Below are positions 7,490 through 12,944 of a stretch of 14,850 nucleotides of DNA, in pieces. The notes under the pieces were generated by a model. The model was not told the DNA's origin. It was given only the letters and a program-made list of their open reading frames with translations, and made no database searches. Origin of the DNA: an uncultured Acidimicrobiia bacterium (lineage in GTDB: Bacteria > Actinomycetota > Acidimicrobiia > Spongiisociales > UBA5794). Made by a program: the position numbers and the translations under genes. Numbering within the stretch: position 1 is the first letter of the stretch; every line of letters begins with the position of its first letter. The stretch spans positions 1 to 14,850 of the forward strand of contig CAJWGC010000011.1 in assembly GCA_913031525.1 (NCBI GenBank). The letters run 5' to 3'.

Positions 7490-8602
7490 CTATATCTGTT
7501 CCAAGAACGCGGCAAGGTCATGAACGGTTTTGTCCGTTCCTTCTATGAATGCTTCGACATTTTTTCGAGCGGCGTTGTCTCTGTATTGAACTGGAGGGCT
7601 CTTCATGAAATATGAAGAGGGAGCCAAGAGCGGGCCTCCAATCCCACGATCGCGCGCCAGCTTGATGCATCGGATAGCATCAATGACGACACCCGCAGAG
7701 TTAGGTGAGTCCCAGACTTCCAACTTAAGCTCAGCGTTGAGAGGAACATCCCCGAATGACGTGCCTTCTAGTCGAATGTAGGCCCATTTGCGATCTGAGA
7801 GCCATGGCACGTGATCGGACGGTCCGATGTGCACGTCATCTGATCTGATTCCTTTGTCGATCTGGCTAGTTACCGATTGTGTTTTCGAGATCTTCTTTGA
7901 CTCCAGCCGATCGCGTTCGAGCATGTTCATAAAATCCATATTGCCGCCGAAGTTGAGCTGGTAGGTGTGATCGATTGCCACCCCTCGGTCCTCGAACAGT
8001 CGGGCGAGACTCCGATGCAGAATCGTTGCCCCCACTTGAGATTTAATGTCGTCACCAATTATTGGCACTTCTGCCTCTTGAAATCGTCGGGCCCACTTTG
8101 GATCAGAAGCGATGAAAGCAGGGATGCTATTGATGAATCCCACCCCCGCTTTAAGCGCGGCTTCAGCGTAGAAGCGTGTTGCTTCTTCAGACCCGACCGG
8201 TAGGTATGAGACGAGTACATCAGCGTCTGCATCATGCAAGGCGGCGGCAACATCAACGGGCCTCTCCGCGGATTCTTCGATGCGTTCTCGGTAATACTTA
8301 CCCAGACCGTCGTGAGTGGGGCCTCGCTGTACTTCGAGACCGATTTCTTCGACCTCGGCGAATCGGATGGTGTTGTTGTGGCCTGCCCACATTGCCTTTG
8401 TAACGTCCTGCCCTACTTTGGCTGCGTCGACGTCAAATGCTGCAACGAATTCGATATCTCCAATGTGATAACCGCCCAGGGAAACGTTCATCAACCCGGG
8501 GATTTCGGTGTCCGGATTCGCGTCCCGATAGTAGGAAATTCCTTGGATGAGAGAGTTGGCGCAGTTTCCCAGTCCGGCAATGGCTACCTTGATGCTCCTC
8601 AT
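7490..8602 (-). CDS. ino1: Inositol-3-phosphate synthase (myo-inositol-1-phosphate synthase)
   Basis: Ino1 converts glucose 6-phosphate to myo-inositol phosphate with NAD, feeding phosphatidylinositol and, in actinobacteria, mycothiol. The 370-residue protein closely follows the mycobacterial enzyme: NAD loop GLGNCAN (10-16), LVSYLPVGSEEA, IPIIGDD-like VPIIGDDIKSQVGATILHR, NMDFMNMLERDRLESKKISK with the catalytic lysines, VHIGPSDHVPWL and KLEVWDSPNSAG. This is the short prokaryotic form, not the about 500-residue eukaryotic type. Its ATG overlaps the padR stop as ATGA, so both come from one mRNA and should share the palindrome-flanked promoter before padR. The same padR-ino1 pair exists in M. 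tuberculosis (Rv0047c-Rv0046c), from memory. No defects seen. Confidence 0.96.
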   Translation of the reverse strand: MRSIKVAIAGLGNCANSLIQGISYYRDANPDTEIPGLMNVSLGGYHIGDIEFVAAFDVDAAKVGQDVTKAMWAGHNNTIRFAEVEEIGLEVQRGPTHDGLGKYYRERIEESAERPVDVAAALHDADADVLVSYLPVGSEEATRFYAEAALKAGVGFINSIPAFIASDPKWARRFQEAEVPIIGDDIKSQVGATILHRSLARLFEDRGVAIDHTYQLNFGGNMDFMNMLERDRLESKKISKTQSVTSQIDKGIRSDDVHIGPSDHVPWLSDRKWAYIRLEGTSFGDVPLNAELKLEVWDSPNSAGVVIDAIRCIKLARDRGIGGPLLAPSSYFMKSPPVQYRDNAARKNVEAFIEGTDKTVHDLAAFLEQI

Positions 8603-9144
8603 TCGGTTCCTCTCATTAGCGAAGATGTGTTGGCATAGATCTGCACATTGCCGCGTTCTGCAGCGATTAGTTCATCGAGCCATTCAATATCAGCCTGAAT
8701 CGAGATGACTCTGTGACGCATGAGTGCGAGCGTGTAGCGATCAACAGTCCCGCCAGATGCTCGTTGGAGAGATCGTTGAGTGCTACCTAGACGGTCGATT
8801 AAGTCGCGACGGCGTCGCTCCAAAGAGCGAACGCGAAGAGCTGGTTCTAGATATCGGAAAAAGGCAAGGCGAATATTGAAACGACGATCCTCTTCGTTCG
8901 GGTGCGATTCATCTCTCAGGAGGCGACTGAGTTCGGCACTTCCTTCTTCGGAGAGTCGATAAGCCTTCCTTCGTCCATTGGTGCGGAGAGCGATTATTAG
9001 TCCCCGTTTCTCAAGGCGCCTAAGGGCTGGGTACAACGAACCAAAGGAAATCCGGCGAAAGCCGAGTTCGGAGAGATGGCCTTTGAGGTCATAGCCGTGG
9101 CGAGGGCCGGCTCTTAGTAATCCCAAAACGGCAAGATCAAGCAT
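8599..9144 (-). CDS. PadR-family transcriptional regulator
   Basis: PadR regulators are dimeric winged-helix repressors that often respond to small molecules. The 181-residue protein shows the family N-terminus LAVLGLLRAGPRHGYDLKGH (4-23), recognition helix GSLYPALRRLEKRGLI (35-50) and wing GRRKAYRLSEEG (57-68). Residues about 85-165 are charged, helical and suited to dimerisation, as in PadR subfamily 1. The ATG at 9144 has no Shine-Dalgarno site; instead TATAGT ends 6 nt before it, so the mRNA is probably leaderless. A 17-bp palindrome overlaps that promoter, so autoregulation is likely. ino1 follows with an ATGA overlap, which makes inositol synthesis the obvious controlled function; the effector is unknown. 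The stop-start coupling and conserved pairing support a joint role. Confidence 0.93.
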   Translation of the reverse strand: MLDLAVLGLLRAGPRHGYDLKGHLSELGFRRISFGSLYPALRRLEKRGLIIALRTNGRRKAYRLSEEGSAELSRLLRDESHPNEEDRRFNIRLAFFRYLEPALRVRSLERRRRDLIDRLGSTQRSLQRASGGTVDRYTLALMRHRVISIQADIEWLDELIAAERGNVQIYANTSSLMRGTE

Positions 9145-9150
9145 GTGAAT

Positions 9151-9156
9151 ACTATA
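9151..9156 (-). promoter_or_regulatory. padR-ino1 promoter -10 box, leaderless layout
   Basis: Read on the minus strand, TATAGT (plus 9151-9156) is followed by ATTCAC and then the padR ATG. Six bases between -10 and ATG put the expected transcription start on the A of the start codon. There is no ribosome binding site. A clear TTGACA-like -35 is not seen at 16-18 bp, as is common in actinobacteria. The box overlaps the operator palindrome. Confidence 0.6.
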
Positions 9157-9188
9157 TCGATTCGATATAAATGTAGCGAATCGATATA
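9153..9188. promoter_or_regulatory. Inverted-repeat operator, probable PadR binding site
   Basis: TATATCGATTCGATATA (9153-9169) is a palindrome with two perfect 8-bp arms around a single central base. In addition TATATCGATTCG (9153-9164) is repeated in inverted form as CGAATCGATATA (9177-9188), so three half-sites lie within 36 bp. A weaker palindrome ATTCG-T-CGAAT follows at 9197-9207. The first palindrome covers part of the padR -10 box, a position suited to repression of padR-ino1. That PadR itself binds here is inference from position and symmetry. Confidence 0.6.
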
Positions 9189-9296
9189 TGAGGTTGATTC
9201 GTCGAATTTTTAGATCTTCGATCTTATTGCGCTCAAAGTCGCTATTACTCGAGTGATCGTAGAAGCGTCCGGTTCAGTTGGAGGTCTGATAGCTTG

Positions 9297-9773
9297 CTAG
9301 TAGGAGCCGCTCAGCTTGGTGTGATCCCAAGAGATTATCTTCATGGGTTCCACGATTACTCCGGTATTTTTTGGAGCAAAACGCCCCCAGGCCTTGCTGA
9401 GGGCCGCTCCTTCTAAAGGCTCTGGGACAGAGCCAAAGAACGTGTATCTAGCGCTTAGCAAGCCGAACCATTGGAGAATTACCTCAGGATCGTTCTCGAA
9501 AGTGGCATGACCTTTGATCATCACACCGCGTAGATCGGCGTATCTTTCACCCTCTTCAGCAAGCAGCGTGACGCGATTATTGCGACGTAAATTGAGGATC
9601 TTTTGCGATTTACTGAAGGAACGAAAAGCTATTTTGTTATTGAGAAGGAGATACCACATCGGAGCCACATGGGGGAAACCGTCCGGCCCGATAGAAGCCA
9701 CCTGTATTGCTCGGGGCTTAGCAAGGAACACGCGGATCTCTTCGGTACTCATACTGATATCTTTTCGTGCCAT
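9297..9773 (-). CDS. PPOX-class (pyridoxamine 5'-phosphate oxidase-like) FMN/F420 binding protein
   Basis: A split-barrel flavin or deazaflavin protein of the PNPOx-like superfamily. The conserved core reads VASIGPDGFPHVAPMWYLL (25-43), then a strand FRSFSKSQKILNLRRNNRVTLL (50-71), where the SxKxxNLRRN pattern contacts the cofactor phosphate, and VMIKGHATF in the later barrel. At 158 residues it matches small actinobacterial F420- or FMN-dependent reductases; the substrate is unknown, and true PdxH activity is unlikely since the substrate-binding C-terminal motif is absent. The ATG at 9773 is preceded by TAGCGT ending 6 nt upstream, again a leaderless layout; ATG 9752 (MSTEEIR) is an alternative start with a weak GAAAAG site. 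It lies upstream of padR on the same strand but 152 nt apart, probably a separate unit, divergent from panB. Confidence 0.85.
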   Translation of the reverse strand: MARKDISMSTEEIRVFLAKPRAIQVASIGPDGFPHVAPMWYLLLNNKIAFRSFSKSQKILNLRRNNRVTLLAEEGERYADLRGVMIKGHATFENDPEVILQWFGLLSARYTFFGSVPEPLEGAALSKAWGRFAPKNTGVIVEPMKIISWDHTKLSGSY

Positions 9774-9779
9774 GCGCCA

Positions 9780-9785
9780 ACGCTA
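9780..9785 (-). promoter_or_regulatory. Possible -10 box of the PPOX gene, leaderless layout
   Basis: On the minus strand TAGCGT is followed by six bases (TGGCGC) and the start ATG of the PPOX gene. It fits the TANNNT pattern at leaderless spacing; no ribosome site is seen before this ATG. The motif is degenerate, so the call is tentative. Confidence 0.4.
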
Positions 9786-9846
9786 GTCGACCGTGGCTAG
9801 CTCATTTGGAAGGCTCAGCGAGAAGGGAACTTTTCAACAGCGTTAT

Positions 9847-9970
9847 CCTTGGGAAAGACAGGGTTAGGCACGGGTGACCCAACGGCAGCTGAGGCTGGTT
9901 ATTACCTTGTCGGAGACGGACGACAGTGTTGTCCCTCAACCCCTTGGGTGAGGAGAAAGGAAGCCACGAT
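9847..9970 (+). promoter_or_regulatory. Structured panB leader with hairpin over the ribosome binding site
   Basis: The stretch before panB can form several hairpins: GGGT (9861-9864) with ACCC (9877-9880); CAGC/GCTG (9886-9889/9894-9897, loop TGAG); TGTCG/CGACA (9908-9912/9921-9925, 8-base loop); and CCTCA-A-CCC (9934-9942) with GGGTGAGG (9946-9953), eight pairs with one bulged A. The last one buries part of the ribosome site AGGAG (9951-9955) that serves ATG 9971. CCTTGGG occurs at 9847-9853 and again at 9942-9948. This looks like a translational control element; I cannot match it to a known riboswitch class. Confidence 0.4.
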
Positions 9971-10879
9971 ATGTCCGTAAAGACAACAGCGCCACACATC
10001 TTGGCTCGTAAGGGCGGAGATCTCATCAAGATGATCACCGCCTATGACTATCCCACAGCTTGCATAGCTGACCGCGCCGAGGCCGACATCATTTTGGTGG
10101 GTGACTCGGTGGCGAACGTAGTCCTCGGTTACGACGATACTCTCGCGGTAAGCATTGACGATATGGTCCGTCATACGGCGGCCGTCGCTCGAGCCGAACC
10201 TAGCGCACTGATAGTTGGTGATATGCCGTGGCTCAGTTACCACCGATCGATTGATGAAACTGTTGTTAACGCAGGACGTTTCATTCGAGAAGGCAATGCT
10301 GGCGCGGTGAAGCTTGAAGGCGGTCGTCGAAGACTTCCCATGGTCCGCGCTGTTTTAAATGCCGAGATTCCTGTCATGGGGCATCTAGGGCTCACGCCTC
10401 AGTCAGTCCATGCTATGGGAGGCTACTGGGTACAAGGGAAAGATGCTTCGGCGGCCTATGACCTTATCTCCGACGCCAGGATGTTGGCTGATGAGGGTGT
10501 GTTTGCGATCGTTCTTGAAGGTGTGCCCGACGTACTCGCAGAGCTAGTGACCCAAGAAGTATCGGTACCGACCATCGGTATTGGCGCGGGTATCCACTGT
10601 GACGGTCAGGTACTTGTCTTCCATGATGTTGTCGGATTGGGAGGAGGCGAGTACCTTCCGAAATTTGTTCGTGCGTACGCCAGCCTTGCTGAAGACGCTG
10701 TTACTGCTATCACGAAATGGTTTGCTGACGTCCAGTCCGGTGAATTTCCGGGAGAGGAAGAAACGTATCGGATGCCACCCGAGTCTGCAGCGATTCTTCG
10801 CGAACTTTCAGTGGCGTCTTTTTCTATCGACAATGGACTTGGCGATGATCTCCTTGCAGATGAGGCGATGGAGAGCTGA
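9971..10879 (+). CDS. panB: 3-methyl-2-oxobutanoate hydroxymethyltransferase (ketopantoate hydroxymethyltransferase)
   Basis: PanB transfers a hydroxymethyl group from methylene-tetrahydrofolate to 2-oxoisovalerate, the first committed step of pantothenate and coenzyme A synthesis. The TIM-barrel motifs are present: ITAYDYPTA (22-30), VGDS with metal ligand Asp45, VGDMPW with Asp84, VKLEGG with Glu116, and the catalytic-type Glu183 in VLEGVP; also GHLGLTPQSVH (138-147) and GIGAGIHCDGQVLV. The frame is open from 9926, but ATG 9971 follows the strong site AGGAGAAAGG (9951-9960). At 302 residues it is longer than E. coli PanB (264): about 30 acidic residues follow the usual end. No panC or panD neighbours are visible; the gene is alone between divergent PPOX and the rpsF operon. 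Confidence 0.95.
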   Translation: MSVKTTAPHILARKGGDLIKMITAYDYPTACIADRAEADIILVGDSVANVVLGYDDTLAVSIDDMVRHTAAVARAEPSALIVGDMPWLSYHRSIDETVVNAGRFIREGNAGAVKLEGGRRRLPMVRAVLNAEIPVMGHLGLTPQSVHAMGGYWVQGKDASAAYDLISDARMLADEGVFAIVLEGVPDVLAELVTQEVSVPTIGIGAGIHCDGQVLVFHDVVGLGGGEYLPKFVRAYASLAEDAVTAITKWFADVQSGEFPGEEETYRMPPESAAILRELSVASFSIDNGLGDDLLADEAMES

Positions 10880-10883
10880 GTGT

Positions 10884-10920
10884 GCTTCGTACGGACGTCT
10901 CTCCGGAGCTTTCTGTCTTT
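10884..10920 (+). terminator. Possible intrinsic terminator of panB
   Basis: GCTTCG (10884-10889) can pair with CGGAGC (10904-10909), six pairs including one G-U, with a 14-base loop, followed at once by the T-rich TTTCTGTCTTT. It begins 5 nt after the panB stop. The stem is modest and the T-run is interrupted by C and G. Confidence 0.35.
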
Positions 10921-10940
10921 CTCTTCACTCCTGTGTGAGA

Positions 10941-10946
10941 TACAAT
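10941..10946 (+). promoter_or_regulatory. Possible -10 box of the rpsF operon
   Basis: TACAAT fits the -10 consensus and stands in an A/T-rich patch 81 nt before the rpsF start. A start point near 10953 would give a leader of about 75 nt that includes the two hairpins at 10968-11007. No good -35 box is seen at 17 bp. Confidence 0.4.
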
Positions 10947-10967
10947 TAAATCAATTGACGAACCCCT

Positions 10968-11007
10968 GCTTCCGGTCTAAGAGTCCGGGAGCCTTTCGCC
11001 GGGCGAA
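10968..11007 (+). promoter_or_regulatory. rpsF leader hairpins, probable S6:S18 autoregulatory site
   Basis: GCTTCCGG (10968-10975) pairs perfectly (one G-U) with CCGGGAGC (10985-10992) around a 9-base loop TCTAAGAGT. A second hairpin TTCGC (10995-10999) with GCGAA (11003-11007) follows. They lie directly before the AGGAGG ribosome site (11015-11020) of rpsF. Bacterial rpsF mRNAs commonly carry a leader motif with a CCG element bound by the S6:S18 complex, and both rpsF and rpsR are in this operon. Assignment rests on position and structure; the exact consensus was not aligned. Confidence 0.5.
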
Positions 11008-11027
11008 TGTCCACAGGAGGTAGAGCG

Positions 11028-11315
11028 ATGCGTTCGTATGAGCTGATGGTTATTCATCATCCTGAAATGGACGAGTCCGCGGTACAGACGGCGATCGGAG
11101 AGCTAGAAGCCGCTATCGCCGAATCCGGAACGGTGTCTGGATCCGATTTCTGGGGCAAACGAAGGTTTGCATACGAAATTGACCATATCCGTGAGGGTTA
11201 TTACAGCGTTATCGATTTCGAGGCCGAATATGAGATCACGCAGCGCATTAGCCAGGCTCTTGCCTTGTCTGATGCTGTGATTCGGCACAAAATCGTACGC
11301 AGCAGCAAGTGCTGA
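11028..11315 (+). CDS. rpsF: Small ribosomal subunit protein bS6
   Basis: S6 binds the central domain of 16S rRNA together with S18 in the 30S platform. The 95-residue protein has the family pattern RSYELMVIHHPEMDE at its N-terminus, WGKRRFAYEIDHIREGYY in the middle and a C-terminal VIRHKIVR, all in the normal order. The frame is open from GTG-side codons at 11007, but ATG 11028 is 7 nt after a perfect AGGAGG, giving the usual size without the long acidic tail of some S6 proteins. It opens the rpsF-ssb-rpsR-rplI operon, a conserved bacterial order, and probably autoregulates with S18 through the leader hairpin. Confidence 0.95.
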   Translation: MRSYELMVIHHPEMDESAVQTAIGELEAAIAESGTVSGSDFWGKRRFAYEIDHIREGYYSVIDFEAEYEITQRISQALALSDAVIRHKIVRSSKC

Positions 11316-11384
11316 AAGAACGGTTTATAGCTTTGAGGCAAGCTCACGAGAAGAACATCATGATAAGGACGAAGAGAGAGAATC

Positions 11385-11831
11385 ATGCCCAGCAATAGTG
11401 TCACCCTCGTTGGAAATCTTGTTGACGATCCCGAACTTCGCTTCACTCCATCTGGGGTGGCTATGACCAAAGTGCGATTTGCCGTCAATCGCCGTTGGCG
11501 AGATCGGAACCAGGAATGGCAAGAAGAGACCAGCTTTTTCGGCGGTACTTGTTGGAGAGAGATGGCCGAGAGCGTTGCCGAATCTTTGACTAAGGGGACT
11601 CGTGTCATCGTGACTGGCCAGCTAGACCAGAGGTCATGGGAGACTCAGGAGGGTGATCGTAGATCCATAATTGAGATCCGAATTGACGAGATCGGACCGT
11701 CGTTGCGGTGGGCAACGGCAACCGTTACCCGCACGCCGCGTGGTGGCGGAGATTATGGGGGCGGCGCGCCCTCTCAGTCGCCTGCGCCGGTGGCGAAGGA
11801 TAGCTGGGGCCCGGACGAAGCTCCCTTCTAG
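11385..11831 (+). CDS. ssb: Single-stranded DNA-binding protein
   Basis: SSB coats single-stranded DNA in replication, repair and recombination and recruits partners through its C-terminal tip. Residues 1 to about 110 form the OB fold: SVTLVGNLVDDPELRFTPSG at the start, then VRFAVNRRWRDR, WREMAESVAESLTKGTRVIV and a basic-aromatic strand to about 108. A short glycine- and proline-rich linker follows, and the protein ends GPDEAPF, a slightly less acidic version of the usual DDDIPF-like tip. At 148 residues it is on the short side because the linker is short. The ATG at 11385 follows a GAGAGAG ribosome site. It lies 69 nt after rpsF and 29 nt before rpsR, as in most bacteria. Confidence 0.95.
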   Translation: MPSNSVTLVGNLVDDPELRFTPSGVAMTKVRFAVNRRWRDRNQEWQEETSFFGGTCWREMAESVAESLTKGTRVIVTGQLDQRSWETQEGDRRSIIEIRIDEIGPSLRWATATVTRTPRGGGDYGGGAPSQSPAPVAKDSWGPDEAPF

Positions 11832-11860
11832 GAAAACTAGAACCGCGAGGAGGACACCAC

Positions 11861-12124
11861 ATGTCAAGCAGGAATAAGACAAGACGGCGCCGCCCGTCAT
11901 CTGACGGTCGGATCCGGAAGAGGTTTTGTCAGTTCTGTCGAGACAAAGTCGATTGTATTGATTACAAGGACGTCGGCGTGCTACGCAAATATATGTCCGA
12001 TCGAGGCAAGATTCGCGCTCGACGAGTCAGTGGCGTCTGTGCTCGTCATCAGCGCGAAGTGGCTAAAGCTATTAAGAACGCTCGCGAAATGGCCCTTCTT
12101 CCCTATGTCCAGGTGAGGCAGTAG
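11861..12124 (+). CDS. rpsR: Small ribosomal subunit protein bS18, zinc-type (C+)
   Basis: S18 pairs with S6 on the 30S platform. The 87-residue protein has a basic N-terminus and the family core DYKDVGVLRKYMSDRGKIRARRVSGVCARHQR. Cys23 and Cys26 (CQFC), Cys32 and Cys60 followed by His63 are arranged as a possible zinc site, so this is the C+ form; some actinobacteria also carry a zinc-free paralogue elsewhere for zinc starvation, which cannot be seen here. ATG 11861 follows GAGGAGGA with good spacing. Its stop is two bases before the rplI start, so the two are probably coupled. Confidence 0.95.
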   Translation: MSSRNKTRRRRPSSDGRIRKRFCQFCRDKVDCIDYKDVGVLRKYMSDRGKIRARRVSGVCARHQREVAKAIKNAREMALLPYVQVRQ

Positions 12125-12126
12125 AG

Positions 12127-12573
12127 ATGCGCGTCATACTCACTGCAGATGTTCCTGAGCTAGGCGTGAAGGGTGATGTTCTGGAAGTTGCTGCCGGCTA
12201 TGCCCGAAACTATCTCGTTCCCAAGTCGTTTGCCATAAAGGCGACTGATGGGGCCATTCTGCAGGCTGAGGTGATGCGCCAGTCACGGCTAGAAGCGCAA
12301 CGCAAGGAGCTCGCTGAAGCGGAAGAATTAGCGCAGTCTATTTTGGGGTCCCGGGTAGTGATTGCGGCCAAGGCAGGGGATGAAGGAAAACTCTTTGGCT
12401 CAGTCGGTGCAGCTGATATCACTGAAGCTATCAAGAAATTCACTGGGATCGAGATCGACAAAGGGATTATCAACCTTGACAGTCTTATCAAGGAGATAGG
12501 GATTTATGAAGTCTCGATCCGGCCCCACACTGAGGTTGAAGTCAAGATCACCCTTGACGTTATTCCTGCCTGA
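12127..12573 (+). CDS. rplI: Large ribosomal subunit protein bL9
   Basis: L9 binds 23S rRNA near the L1 stalk and helps maintain reading frame. The 148-residue protein has the N-terminal domain MRVILTADVPELGVKGDVLE with the AAGYARNYLVPK signature at about 22-33, the long connecting helix (residues about 45-75, rich in Glu, Ala, Gln) and the C-terminal domain with AKAGDEGKLFGSVGAADI and VEVKITLDV. Length and order are normal. ATG 12127 lies two bases after the rpsR stop. Last gene of the ribosomal cluster; a 371-nt gap precedes dnaB. The sequence CTGCCT (12566-12571) and AGGCAG (12585-12590) can pair across the stop codon, but without a T-run. Confidence 0.95.
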   Translation: MRVILTADVPELGVKGDVLEVAAGYARNYLVPKSFAIKATDGAILQAEVMRQSRLEAQRKELAEAEELAQSILGSRVVIAAKAGDEGKLFGSVGAADITEAIKKFTGIEIDKGIINLDSLIKEIGIYEVSIRPHTEVEVKITLDVIPA

Positions 12574-12944
12574 CTCGCTTACTGAGGCAGCGCGCCAAAC
12601 TTCGATCCGGTCGGTTGTTGGATCTTCACAGATATGTAGTGTCTAGTTTCTTGTTTCGTGGCGCGTTTTCTATATCGAGAGCGGTTCCTGACAGCGATTT
12701 TCCGTGATCGTTCGCTGAGGTACAGAAATCCAGCCTTACCTCTCGACTCGCGAAAGCTTTCCCGGTTGCGCGAAATTCTTTAAGGCCAGTGAGGGTCCGA
12801 TAGCGAAGATGCGTCGTAATATCGTCTTACTTTCCCGCTACTTCCCTTCATCTCGGATAGATGTGTGGCGAATGTAGACGTTCTGTCACACCTAACGGGC
12901 ATAGTTGTTAACACAGGTTGTTACTAAGGCGAGAAAGAGGCGAT
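12574..12944 (+). other. Long rplI-dnaB intergenic region
   Basis: No credible gene was found in the 371 nt on either strand; open frames are under about 25 codons. Visible elements are the palindrome GAAAGCTTTC lying inside a TCGCG...CGCGA pairing (about 12748-12777), a -10-like TAATAT (12817-12822), and a direct repeat GTTGTTA at 12904-12910 and 12917-12923, 13 bp apart. The region probably holds the dnaB promoter and the end of the ribosomal transcript. I recognise no known RNA family. Confidence 0.5.

Noticed and set aside
8234..8638. 134-codon plus-strand ORF opposite ino1/padR
   Set aside because: Antisense to strongly conserved coding sequence of ino1; no start signal and no recognisable motif.
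9847..9970. Known riboswitch classes (TPP, FMN, cobalamin, fluoride, glycine, ZTP) before panB
   Set aside because: None of the conserved core sequences of these classes could be found; only generic hairpins are supported.
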